Below the pieces are notes generated by a model that did not search any database, had not been told where the DNA came from, and saw only the letters and a program-made list of their open reading frames with translations. A stretch of 47,864 bases of DNA from NCBI GenBank assembly GCA_030765685.1, contig JAVCCB010000029.1, forward strand, positions 1 through 47,864, given 5' to 3'. Shown here piece after piece: positions 8,390 to 16,727 of the stretch. A program made the translations under genes and the position numbers. Each line of letters starts with the position of its first letter. Position 1 is the stretch's first letter. This stretch comes from Candidatus Tantalella remota (lineage in GTDB: Bacteria > Omnitrophota > Gorgyraeia > Tantalellales > Tantalellaceae).

Positions 8390-8545
8390 GCCCAAACCGT
8401 GTGAGTTTAAGAGTTGAACAGGTAAGGTTCCCCGAGCATCAGCCAAAGGCTGAGCGGAGGGCAACCGTGTTATTTTTCTTTGATACGCTTACAGGTTCCC
8501 CGTAATAATATAAAAATGAACGTAGGAAAATGGTGCCCATCCAAA
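8390..8545. repeat. Hairpin repeat copy C at the right edge of the island
   Basis: A diverged copy of the array family: TGCCCAAACCGTGTGAG, then GGTTCCCCGAGC...GCTGAGCGGAGGGCAACC, then a second hairpin containing GGTTCCCCGTAATAATATAA that nearly duplicates 2504-2535, ending in GTGCCCATCC. It closes the AT-rich island on the side opposite array B, in the same orientation. Confidence 0.8.
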
Positions 8546-8630
8546 ATAAAAGATAACGCTGTTTTTATGGATACAATAATGCAGCAGAACCAAAGTGTTT
8601 TACAAACAAGGTTTTTGCCAGGAGATGGTC

Positions 8631-10172
8631 ATGCCAAAGAATACCTTTGAAGATGCTTATTCTGAATCTATTAGTCTACTTAAAAGTCTGGTAGCTTCAG
8701 ATGAATATAATTCAATAGGGTTCTTTGCTTCTTCTCTCGCGAAAGATAACTACAAAAGGCTTTTTACAAGGGACGCTTTCTGGGTGGGGCAGGCCGCCCT
8801 TTTAAGCGGAGATGCAGACCTTCTCGATGCGTATGACAACAGTCTGTCGACCCTTCGGGCGCATCAGAGAAAAGACGGAGCTATTCCCAGCAATGTTTCA
8901 TGTGATGGACAGGCAAGTTACGGGATAATAAATCCGCGCGTCGACCCTACGACATTATACATACTTGCGTGTACGCAGCGTTACAAGATCAGTAAAGATA
9001 AAAGTATTATCGACGGATACTTGGATTCTCTTGAAAAAGCGCTGAGATATCTTTCCGATACCTGGGAGAACAGGAATCTTAAGATACTGTATATACCGCG
9101 GGCGGGTAACTGGGCGGATGAGTATTTGCAGCGGGGATACGTTCTTTACGACGAGGTATTGTGGTATCTGGCGTTGCGTGAATATGCCGATATCCTGGAT
9201 GCCGCAGGGATCCGGGGCTCTGAGCGTTTAAGGGAGAAGTCCGAGCATGTAAAGGAAGTTATAAGGACTAAGTTCTGGATAAAAAATCTCAATAAACGGA
9301 ACGACGAGATATACAGGAAGCTTTTAAAGAAATTTGACTTCAATAAAAACGGGTATTTTATACATTTCTTTTACGCGAAAGGCAAGACTCGTAAGACTCT
9401 AAGTAAAGCGCGCGGGATATTTGACGCTTTCGGGAACGTTCTTACGCTTTTGGCGGGAGTAGCTGCTCCTGAGCAGTCAGAAAATATAGTCTCTTTCATT
9501 AATGAGATATCGGTTAATAAATACCCTCTTATCCCGGCACACTATCCGTTTTTTGGAGAAGAAGTATTCAAGTCGCAGAAACTCCACCAGTACAGGTTCA
9601 AAGAATACGTCGGGCATTATCATAATGGAGGGTTATGGCCGTGGTATACGGGACTATACGTGGCTTTTTTGTCGGGGGCCGGTCGGCGTGAAGAGGCGCT
9701 TCGCTTTCTCGGAGGTATACGAAAGGCCAATAAGGCTCGAAAGAAAGGAATGAACTTTTGCGAATACCACGTAAGTAAAAGAGCGACCAGCAGGCTGATA
9801 GTGCGCAGGAAGGAAGGGGTGGATCTGTATCTTTCTATGCGATTGAGCAGGATCATTGGGAAGAGAAGGTCCACCGTAAAGATGCACTACGGTACGCGCA
9901 ACATAAACGCAGAGAACAGTATCGTAATAAGAAGCCTGCTGGTTCCGGAAAATGAAGAGTTGAGGTTAAGTGTGATAGGTCCGGACGCCGAGGATGTTCT
10001 TTATGAGATATGTGGGATAGGGGATAACGCGGGAAAGTGTTTTGAGTGCCGGGGCATTACAGTCACCGGGATGGAACCCGGTGGGACCCCGCATCTGGGC
10101 GTGAGCGCGGCGGCATATATAATAGGACACAAGGCTTATTTTGATAACAAGGTTTTGTTTCAAACTCTATAG
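8631..10172 (+). CDS. Putative (alpha/alpha)6-barrel glycosidase (GH100/debranching-like)
   Basis: About 513 residues. The first 360 residues resemble (alpha/alpha)6-barrel glycosidases such as neutral invertases (GH100) and amylo-1,6-glucosidase-like enzymes: YKRLFTRDAFWVGQAALL, RKDGAIPSN, VDPTTLY, GNWADEY and YHNGGLWPWYTGLYVA are the recognisable blocks. The typical closing helix (GVSAAAYIIGHKAYF) comes only at the very end, after an extra stretch of about 110 residues that I do not recognise. The ATG at 8631 is chosen because AGGAG lies six bases before it; a GTG at 8595 is the longest alternative. It stands alone between the island and an intergenic repeat region. Substrate is unknown. 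Confidence 0.65.
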   Translation: MPKNTFEDAYSESISLLKSLVASDEYNSIGFFASSLAKDNYKRLFTRDAFWVGQAALLSGDADLLDAYDNSLSTLRAHQRKDGAIPSNVSCDGQASYGIINPRVDPTTLYILACTQRYKISKDKSIIDGYLDSLEKALRYLSDTWENRNLKILYIPRAGNWADEYLQRGYVLYDEVLWYLALREYADILDAAGIRGSERLREKSEHVKEVIRTKFWIKNLNKRNDEIYRKLLKKFDFNKNGYFIHFFYAKGKTRKTLSKARGIFDAFGNVLTLLAGVAAPEQSENIVSFINEISVNKYPLIPAHYPFFGEEVFKSQKLHQYRFKEYVGHYHNGGLWPWYTGLYVAFLSGAGRREEALRFLGGIRKANKARKKGMNFCEYHVSKRATSRLIVRRKEGVDLYLSMRLSRIIGKRRSTVKMHYGTRNINAENSIVIRSLLVPENEELRLSVIGPDAEDVLYEICGIGDNAGKCFECRGITVTGMEPGGTPHLGVSAAAYIIGHKAYFDNKVLFQTL

Positions 10173-10640
10173 GATCTTTAACCTGGCAGGATCTAACGGG
10201 GCTTAAAAGCGCGGGGCAGGTGCTGGTGCTCGCGTTTGGTAGCGTAGCGGGGGCGATTAGGCGAAAGGCAAGAGGCGAGAGGCGAGAGGCAAAAGAGATA
10301 GTCGACGGACCACAAACGACAGACCACCTGTCAGATCAAATCCAAATGTCAAAATCCAAATGACAAATGAAATCGAAATGACAAAACCCAAAAGTAGCGT
10401 TCCTTTAGGATTTTGGATTTTTATGATTCCTTTGGATTTTTGGCTTAGGATTTTGGATTTAATTTTCTACTAAAATCTAGCATTGAACATTTTTCCCATA
10501 TCTGTCTCCTTGTTGTATGGTGAAAACCTTAAGCTCTAATTATACTTCCTTTTATGACTCTTTGCAAAAAGATTGACTGGGTCGCGGGCTGAAATTCGGG
10601 GATACATTGATAGTGATAAACATTTTGTCCATTGTTGGTA
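10173..10640. other. Intergenic region with low-complexity inverted repeats
   Basis: A GAGGCGAGAGGCGAGAGGC tandem lies at about 10269-10290. From about 10335 to 10475 AAATCCAAAT-type words on one side face GGATTTTGGATTT-type words on the other, forming a long imperfect hairpin. No gene is seen. Confidence 0.5.
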
Positions 10641-10882
10641 GGTTACGTTTTTGGAATCGTTAGAGGGTTTGCGGTTGGGGCTGAACCATAACGCGTCAAT
10701 ATTAGATTTCTCGACTACGTGCTCTTTGGGGCACTCCGCTCGAAATGACAGAAGTGCTGTTATCCCGAGCGACCCCTGCTGCTGCCTTGCGCAGCAAAGC
10801 GCGGGGGGAGTCAAGGGATCTAAGAGGCGTCCCGGGGTTAACCGTCACCCTTTAACGATAGACGATTCTATAGACGTAACCC
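10641..10882. repeat. MITE-like element, copy 1, with nested insertion
   Basis: Ends are inverted repeats: GGTTACGTTTTTGGAATCGT at the left and the complement of GGTTACGTCTATAGAATCGT at the right. A second element (10688-10839, about 152 bp) sits inside, flanked by AACC on both sides. The inner part carries the words TCTCGACTACGTGC, CGCTCGAAATGACA and AGTCAAGGGATCT that resemble common bacterial intergenic repeats. Copies at 27612-27869 (long) and 31290-31382 (short, no insertion). Confidence 0.8.
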
Positions 10883-10987
10883 TTTAACGTGAACCGAGTC
10901 CGTCCCTGATATCTCAATTACCCGATGCCCTGTACTTCTTCCCTTTATGTGATAAAATAATCCCCTATTGGAGAGGGCAGGATATAA

Positions 10988-12832
10988 ATGATAGTTTTAC
11001 AAAACATAAAAAAAGAATACGGTGATCAGCTTCTGTTCGAGGAAGTTACTTTAAATATAGATCCCGGTGAACGTATAGGTCTTCTGGGCAGGAACGGGCA
11101 CGGGAAATCGACTTTGTTCCGGATGATCGCGGGGGAAGAGAGCGCGGACGAAGGCCGGATAATCATACCGAAAAAATATAACATAGGGTTTCTTCATCAG
11201 GAAATAGATTTCAGCAGAGATGTTATATTGGATGAAGTCTGTAGCATGCTTCCTGAGGGCCAGGAGACCGAACGCTGGAAAGCCGAGAAGATATTGTCTG
11301 GCCTGGGGTTTACGGAAGAAACCATGTTAGCTGATCCGTCTACTCTTTCCGGAGGATTCCAGGTAAGGGTCGAGCTCGCGAAGGTCCTGGTCTCCGAGCC
11401 GGATATGCTGCTGTTGGATGAGCCTACAAACTTTCTGGATATAGTATCTATACGGTGGCTGGAAGGGTTCCTGAAAAAATGGAGAGGTGAGCTTATGGTA
11501 ATAAGCCACGACAGGAACTTTATTGACAGTATTACCACGCATATCGTAGGGATACACAGGCAAAGGTTGAGGAAAATATCCGGGACGACCACCAAATATT
11601 ATGACCAGATCTCAATGGAAGAAGAGGTGCACGGGAAACAACTGGTAAACGATCAAAAGAAACGAAAGCAGATAGAAGAATATATTAACAGTTTCAGGGC
11701 GAAGGCCAGGCGTGCCAAATCCGTCCAGTCGAGTATCAAGAGGCTTGACCGGATGGGCAACCTTGATAGGCTGGAGTATATAGGGTCAGTTTCTTTCAGA
11801 TTTAACAGCGCTCTTTTCCGGCCGCCGGTCGTGATGGAGTCCAGGGGGGTAACGTTCTCGTATGATGGCAGTGAGCCGTATCTGATAAAGGATCTTAGCT
11901 TTACCGTAGAACGCGGAGATAAGATATGTATAGCCGGGCCTAACGGGAAAGGAAAAACCACTTTAGCTAAACTTTTAACGGGTCATATGGCACCTGTAAG
12001 CGGAGAAGTCGTGACTAATCCGCAGGTACAAATAGCATATTTCGAGCAGGGTAATATAGCGAAACTGGATGATTCGAGGACGGTAGAGGAAGAAATGAGG
12101 ATCGCTGCCGGCGCCGGAGACAGAGGATACTCGAGGGATATTTGCGGTGCGATGATGTTCTCAGGCGACAACGCGCTTAAAAAGATATCTGTTCTCTCCG
12201 GTGGAGAAAGGAGCAGGGTGCTTTTAGGCAAGACGCTTCTCTCTCCCGCGAACCTTCTGGTACTTGACGAGCCCACGCATCACCTGGATATGGTCACGTG
12301 TAACGCGCTTTTTGACGCGATAAATGATTTTGAGGGAGCGGCATTCGTCGTTACCCATGATGAATATTTTCTTCAGAGAGTCGCTACAAAGCTTATAATT
12401 TTCCTGGAAGACCGTATAGTCGTTTATCCCGGAACATATTCCGAGTTCCTTGAGCAGGTGGGATGGAACAGCTTCACGCAGGATAAAGACAGCGATGTTG
12501 AAGAGGGGAAAAGCTCTTCCAATAAAAAAGAAAGCAGAAAAGCCCGCGCCGAGTGGCGGAGAAAAAAAGAAAAGGTCATCGCGCCTTTAGAGAAAAAGTT
12601 GAAGAAGCTCGAAGATTTTATAGGGAAGTATGAAACTCTTCATAAGGAAATGACAGAGAAGATCGTTGAAGCGTCCTCTGCGCAGGACGGCGCTCTTATA
12701 CAGAAGATGGCGAAAGATATTCACCAGAACCAGAAAAAGATCGATACGCTTTACGCGGACCTGGAAGACACCATGAACGAATATGAAGAGGTAAAAGCGG
12801 CGTTTAAAAGCGAGCATGGAGAACAAGTTTAG
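10988..12832 (+). CDS. ABC-F family ATPase
   Basis: A 614-residue protein with two fused ABC ATPase domains and no membrane segments, the mark of the ABC-F (Uup/YheS/EttA) group of ribosome-associated ATPases. Domain 1 has Walker A GRNGHGKST, signature LSGGFQVRVELAK and Walker B LLLDEPTNFLD. Domain 2 has GPNGKGKTT, LSGGERSRVLLGK and LVLDEPTHHLD. A linker rich in basic residues lies between (about residues 210-270), and a C-terminal coiled coil of about 100 residues (KKESRKARAEWRRKK onward) recalls Uup. The exact subfamily and whether it helps translation or antibiotic protection cannot be told. The cupin gene follows after 8 bp. Confidence 0.9.
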   Translation: MIVLQNIKKEYGDQLLFEEVTLNIDPGERIGLLGRNGHGKSTLFRMIAGEESADEGRIIIPKKYNIGFLHQEIDFSRDVILDEVCSMLPEGQETERWKAEKILSGLGFTEETMLADPSTLSGGFQVRVELAKVLVSEPDMLLLDEPTNFLDIVSIRWLEGFLKKWRGELMVISHDRNFIDSITTHIVGIHRQRLRKISGTTTKYYDQISMEEEVHGKQLVNDQKKRKQIEEYINSFRAKARRAKSVQSSIKRLDRMGNLDRLEYIGSVSFRFNSALFRPPVVMESRGVTFSYDGSEPYLIKDLSFTVERGDKICIAGPNGKGKTTLAKLLTGHMAPVSGEVVTNPQVQIAYFEQGNIAKLDDSRTVEEEMRIAAGAGDRGYSRDICGAMMFSGDNALKKISVLSGGERSRVLLGKTLLSPANLLVLDEPTHHLDMVTCNALFDAINDFEGAAFVVTHDEYFLQRVATKLIIFLEDRIVVYPGTYSEFLEQVGWNSFTQDKDSDVEEGKSSSNKKESRKARAEWRRKKEKVIAPLEKKLKKLEDFIGKYETLHKEMTEKIVEASSAQDGALIQKMAKDIHQNQKKIDTLYADLEDTMNEYEEVKAAFKSEHGEQV

Positions 12833-12840
12833 GGGTTTTA

Positions 12841-13161
12841 ATGAAAAATATTTTTAAAGATATTCCAAAAGAGTTGAAAGAAGAACTTTTTGAGACTATT
12901 CTTGATGGCGATAGAGTGAGGATCGAGAGGATAGTCTCCGAAGGACAGGCTACGCCCGCCGGTGAGTGGATCCAGCAGGAAGAGGCAGAATGGGTTATCT
13001 TGCTTTCCGAAGAAGCTGAACTTTCATTTGATGACGGTGCGCCTAATGAGAAGATGTTGCCCGGGGATTATATTTTTATTGAAGCCGGGCGTCGTCATAG
13101 GGTTGAGTGGACAAGTCGCGATAAACAAACTGTATGGCTTGCGGTTCATCGGACGGCGTGA
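12841..13161 (+). CDS. Cupin-domain protein
   Basis: A 106-residue single-domain cupin. The two beta motifs are degenerate: an EEAEWVILLSEEAEL strand pair and LPGDYIFIEAGRRHRVEWTS, where the second motif keeps PGD and a metal-type histidine pair (RRHRVEW). Similar small cupins are found throughout bacteria with no fixed function. It follows the ABC-F gene closely and precedes the FAD protein gene by about 50 bp, so the three may share a transcript. Confidence 0.75.
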   Translation: MKNIFKDIPKELKEELFETILDGDRVRIERIVSEGQATPAGEWIQQEEAEWVILLSEEAELSFDDGAPNEKMLPGDYIFIEAGRRHRVEWTSRDKQTVWLAVHRTA

Positions 13162-13213
13162 TGAGAGCTTACGGTTAAAAGACACGGTTATAGTAAAGGA
13201 GTTGTGCGGTCAG

Positions 13214-14746
13214 ATGGGTTATAAAGAGATCACATTAAATTTGCCGACTGATTATTCTGATGATCAGATCAGGGAAAAAATAGAAAAGAAGCTGAATGTA
13301 AAAGAGTTTTCATGGCAGATAAAGAGAAAAAGTCTTGATGCCAGGAAAAGGGGTAACATCCACTGGCAGGTTTTGGTGTCCGTATCGGCGGAACGCATGG
13401 CAGGAGAGGTTCCCCCGGTATTACCGTCTTTGGAGACTCCATACAGGAAAACTAAAGAAAAGGTCCTGGTCGTTGGAAGCGGCCCGGCCGGATTTTTCTG
13501 CGCTTTTGTCCTTCAAAAAGCGGGATTTAATACTACCCTGATCGAAAGAGGTGCTGAGGTCAAAAAAAGGACCGCGGGTGTAAACAAATTCGAGGAAACG
13601 GGAGAGTTTGATCCTGCCGGCAATTATGCTTTTGGAGAAGGCGGCGCGGGGACTTTTTCTGACGGAAAGCTTACTTCCAGATCCAAACATATATCTCTGG
13701 AAAGAGAGTTTGTAATAGACAGCTATATCGATGCCGGCGCGCCGGAAGAGATCAAGTATATGGCGCACCCGCACCTCGGAAGTGATAACCTGAAAAAAAT
13801 AGTAGAAGTACTCAGGAAACAGTTCCAGGATATTGGCGGTACGGTGCTTTTCGAAACATTACTGGAAGATATAAAGATCAAAGATGGAAAAGTATGTGAA
13901 GCGAGAACGACCAAGGGAGAAATAGAAGCGGATAAGTTTGTTGTCGCGTCGGGGCACTCCGCCTATGAGACATACAGGATGCTGATAAAAAACGGGGTAA
14001 AGTTCCGGACAAAGAATTTTGCTTTAGGTTCCAGGGTGGAGCATCCTCAAGAGGTTATCAATGAAGCCCAATGGGGAAAGAAAAGTTTGAAGGGAGTCAA
14101 AGCTGCGGAGTACAGGCTCACTTCGGCGGGAAGCGGAGGATTTCCCGTGTACACGTTTTGCATGTGCCCCGGAGGGAGGGTCATTCCTTCTGCCGCGTAT
14201 GGCAATACGAACATAGTGAACGGTATGAGTTTCTACAACAGGGATGGAAAGTTCTCGAACGCGGCTTGTGTGGCGGGTATCGATCTTGGCCGTTTGACGG
14301 GCCGGGAAGTCTCCCCCCTGGAAGCTCTTGATTGGCTGGAAGATCTTGAGAAAAAGTTTTATGAATATTCAGGCAGCTTTAAAGCTCCATTCTGCACGAT
14401 CAAAGATTTTATTGAAAGAAAAGAAAATAACGGTACATACCAGACAAGTTATCCGCTGGGATTGGAACCCGCCGCCTTATGGGATCTATTGCCAAAAGAG
14501 GTTGCGTGTTCTATAGCTGAAGGGCTTAAGGACTTTAGTAGAAAGATGAAGGGTTTTGATTCAGGTATCATCCTTGGGCTTGAAAGTAAGAGTTCATCTC
14601 CGATACAGGTTGCCAGGGAAAGTAACGGTCGTTGCTCTGACATTGAAAACCTGTATGTCGTCGGAGAAGGCAGCGGCTGGTCCGGTGGTATCATATCAAG
14701 CGCAGCCGACGGTATAAAAGCCGCACTGGACATCATGAGGATCTAG
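13214..14746 (+). CDS. FAD-dependent dehydrogenase (COG2509 type)
   Basis: About 510 residues. A small N-terminal domain (about 85 residues, KEITLNLPTDYSDDQIREKI onward) precedes an FAD-binding Rossmann fold with VLVVGSGPAGFFCA and a closing motif LYVVGEGSGWSGGIISSAADG, which caps the FAD site. The GEGGAGTFSDGKL and FALGSRVEHPQ segments are typical of the uncharacterised FAD-dependent dehydrogenase family COG2509. The electron partner and substrate are unknown. The ATG at 13214 is chosen with AAAGGAG 12 bases ahead; a longer frame back to 12962 overlaps the cupin gene and is unlikely. A TTG at 13202 is an alternative. Confidence 0.85.
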   Translation: MGYKEITLNLPTDYSDDQIREKIEKKLNVKEFSWQIKRKSLDARKRGNIHWQVLVSVSAERMAGEVPPVLPSLETPYRKTKEKVLVVGSGPAGFFCAFVLQKAGFNTTLIERGAEVKKRTAGVNKFEETGEFDPAGNYAFGEGGAGTFSDGKLTSRSKHISLEREFVIDSYIDAGAPEEIKYMAHPHLGSDNLKKIVEVLRKQFQDIGGTVLFETLLEDIKIKDGKVCEARTTKGEIEADKFVVASGHSAYETYRMLIKNGVKFRTKNFALGSRVEHPQEVINEAQWGKKSLKGVKAAEYRLTSAGSGGFPVYTFCMCPGGRVIPSAAYGNTNIVNGMSFYNRDGKFSNAACVAGIDLGRLTGREVSPLEALDWLEDLEKKFYEYSGSFKAPFCTIKDFIERKENNGTYQTSYPLGLEPAALWDLLPKEVACSIAEGLKDFSRKMKGFDSGIILGLESKSSSPIQVARESNGRCSDIENLYVVGEGSGWSGGIISSAADGIKAALDIMRI

Positions 14747-14925
14747 ATAAAGTCCCCTCCACGTTTATCCGACTACACATTCAAACATATTCGAAACCGA
14801 AAGGTTATGGTCTTACGTGTGAAATAAATCACTCGTAATGAATAATGATATATTATGTAACCCTTTTGTTTTCAAGTAGATACTGAATGTATTCAAAAAT
14901 ATGGAAAATATACGAAAAAAAGTGC

Positions 14926-14953
14926 TTGACAAACCCTGCGAATGTGCTATATT
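14926..14953 (+). promoter_or_regulatory. Sigma-70-type promoter of rex-serC-serA
   Basis: TTGACA at 14926-14931 is followed after 16 bp by TATATT at 14948-14953. It stands 28 bp before the rex start codon, and the Rex box overlaps its -10 end. Read directly from sequence. Confidence 0.75.
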
Positions 14954-14970
14954 GGTGAAATAATTCACAA
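14952..14970. promoter_or_regulatory. Rex operator (Rex box)
   Basis: TTGGTGAAATAATTCACAA matches the known Rex consensus TTGTGAAN4TTCACAA with one extra base. It overlaps the -10 box and expected start site, so bound Rex would block transcription until NADH rises. A weaker GTGAAATAAATCAC palindrome at 14819-14832 may be a second site. Confidence 0.8.
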
Positions 14971-14981
14971 GTGGAGGACAA

Positions 14982-15596
14982 ATGGATATATCAAACAACT
15001 CAATTGAAAGGTTATGCAGGGTTTTCGGGTATCTTGATATACTGGAGAAGAAGGATGTTGAGTTTGTTTCATCCATGGAGTTAGCGGAGGCGATGGGGAG
15101 TGCCGCTCATACTGTAAGAAAAGACATCAGCATTCTCAACATAACCGGGTATACAAGAAAAGGGTATCCGGTCAGTTCTTTAAAAAAAGATCTCGGTAAC
15201 AGGCTAAATCTTAATAAGACCCGGAAAGCTTGTATTGTCGGCCTGGGGCGTCTTGGAAGCGCTTTACTTGATTATGAAAAATTTCAGGAAGACGGATTTG
15301 AGATCGTGGCCGGGTTCGACAGCAGCGTGAACAAACTTGAGCGCATACGCACTGACATCGAAGTGTTTCCGATGAGTTCTTTGAAGGAGATGATCGTAAG
15401 TAAAAGAATAGAGCTTGGTATCATTGCCGTACCGGCAGAGAATGCTCAGGCCGTAGCGGACAGACTTGTAGAAGCCGGAGTGAAAGGAATGTTGAATTTT
15501 TCACCGACTAAAGTTACCGTTCCGAAAGAGATAGTCAATGTGAATATGGATTTTACGAATGCTTTGCGGCTTATTGCCGCTAAACTGAACAAATGA
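14982..15596 (+). CDS. rex: Redox-sensing transcriptional repressor Rex
   Basis: A 204-residue Rex protein. Residues about 1-75 are the winged-helix DNA-binding domain (SSMELAEAMGSAAHTVRKDIS), and residues about 80-200 the NAD(H)-binding Rossmann domain with IVGLGRLGSALL. The segment IIAVPAENAQAVADRL and the last helix, which swaps between subunits, are also present. Rex senses NADH/NAD+ and represses anaerobic and fermentative genes. A GGAGG site precedes the ATG, and the promoter carries its own binding site, indicating autoregulation. It overlaps the serC region in operon order rex-serC-serA. Confidence 0.93.
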   Translation: MDISNNSIERLCRVFGYLDILEKKDVEFVSSMELAEAMGSAAHTVRKDISILNITGYTRKGYPVSSLKKDLGNRLNLNKTRKACIVGLGRLGSALLDYEKFQEDGFEIVAGFDSSVNKLERIRTDIEVFPMSSLKEMIVSKRIELGIIAVPAENAQAVADRLVEAGVKGMLNFSPTKVTVPKEIVNVNMDFTNALRLIAAKLNK

Positions 15597-15619
15597 TCAA
15601 ATTAAAAAGGGAGGATATC

Positions 15620-16702
15620 ATGGGTAGAATATATAATTTCAGCGCGGGACCGGCAATGCTGCCGGAGGAGGTATTAAGGAAAGCGGCGTCGGAACTTCTT
15701 GACCATAAAAAAAGCGGCATGTCGGTTATGGAGATGTCGCACAGGGGCGCGGAATACAAGGCTATAATCGAATCGGCCGAAGCGACCTTGAGGGAGATAA
15801 TGGGAATACCGGAGAACTATAAGGTCCTGTTCCTTCAGGGCGGAGCGTCTTTACAGTTCGCTATGGTTCCGCTCAACCTTATGACTAAAACGAAGAAAGC
15901 CGATTACGTGAATACCGGCCAGTGGACTAAGAAGGCCATAGCCGAAGCGAAAAAGTTCGGAGAGGTGAGCGTGGTAGCTTCCAGCGCGGATGACAACTTC
16001 GCGAATATACCCCAGCTGGATCCGGCGACGTTCGATAAAGATGCCGATTATTTTTATATCGCGTCTAACAACACCATATATGGAACTAAATATGCCGTGA
16101 TACCGGATACCGGAGATGTTCCGCTGGTCGCGGATATGTCTTCGAACATACTTTCTGAGGAACTGGATGTCTCGAAGTATGGGATCATTTTCGCGGGAGC
16201 GCAGAAGAACATAGGCCCGGCAGGTGTGACAATAGTGATCGTACGGGAAGATCTTATAGGGAAGGCGCCTGAAGGCATACCGATTCTTCTTGATTACAAG
16301 ACACACGCGGATGCCGGCTCTATGTACAATACGCCGCCCACATATGCCATTTATATGGCGGGTCTTGTCTTCGAGTGGCTCAAGGAAAACGGCGGGATAA
16401 AAGTGATGCAGGAAATAAATGAAAAGAAGGCGAACCTTCTTTATGACTTCCTGGACAGCTCCGATCTTTTTTCGGCATCGGTGGAGAAAGAGCACAGGTC
16501 GATCATGAATGTTCCCTTTGTTACGGGAGATGAAGATCTGGACGCGAAGTTCATAAAGGAAGCCTCGGCCAAAGGGCTTAAGACGCTCAAAGGACACAGG
16601 ACAGTAGGCGGGATGAGGGCCAGTATTTATAATGCTATGCCGCTCGCCGGTGTTGAGGCTCTTGTAGATTTTATGAAAGAATTCGAAAAAGCAAACGCTT
16701 AA
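15620..16702 (+). CDS. serC: Phosphoserine aminotransferase
   Basis: A 360-residue PLP-dependent class V aminotransferase. It converts 3-phosphohydroxypyruvate and glutamate to O-phosphoserine. The NFSAGPAMLPEEVL start, MEMSHRG, LFLQGGASLQFAM and the PLP-lysine motif GIIFAGAQKNIGPAG are all present, as is the C-terminal GHRTVGGMRASIYNAMP. The ATG at 15620 is chosen because GGGAGGATATC lies just before it; a start at 15593 would overlap rex by four bases without such a site. It is the second gene of the Rex-controlled operon. Confidence 0.95.
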   Translation: MGRIYNFSAGPAMLPEEVLRKAASELLDHKKSGMSVMEMSHRGAEYKAIIESAEATLREIMGIPENYKVLFLQGGASLQFAMVPLNLMTKTKKADYVNTGQWTKKAIAEAKKFGEVSVVASSADDNFANIPQLDPATFDKDADYFYIASNNTIYGTKYAVIPDTGDVPLVADMSSNILSEELDVSKYGIIFAGAQKNIGPAGVTIVIVREDLIGKAPEGIPILLDYKTHADAGSMYNTPPTYAIYMAGLVFEWLKENGGIKVMQEINEKKANLLYDFLDSSDLFSASVEKEHRSIMNVPFVTGDEDLDAKFIKEASAKGLKTLKGHRTVGGMRASIYNAMPLAGVEALVDFMKEFEKANA

Positions 16703-16727
16703 AAACGGAAAATACAGGAGGTATATA

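Noticed and set aside
10651-10887. Small frame within MITE copy 1 (and its counterpart at 27706-27951)
   Set aside because: The frames arise from the repeated DNA itself and are not conserved in phase at the ends.
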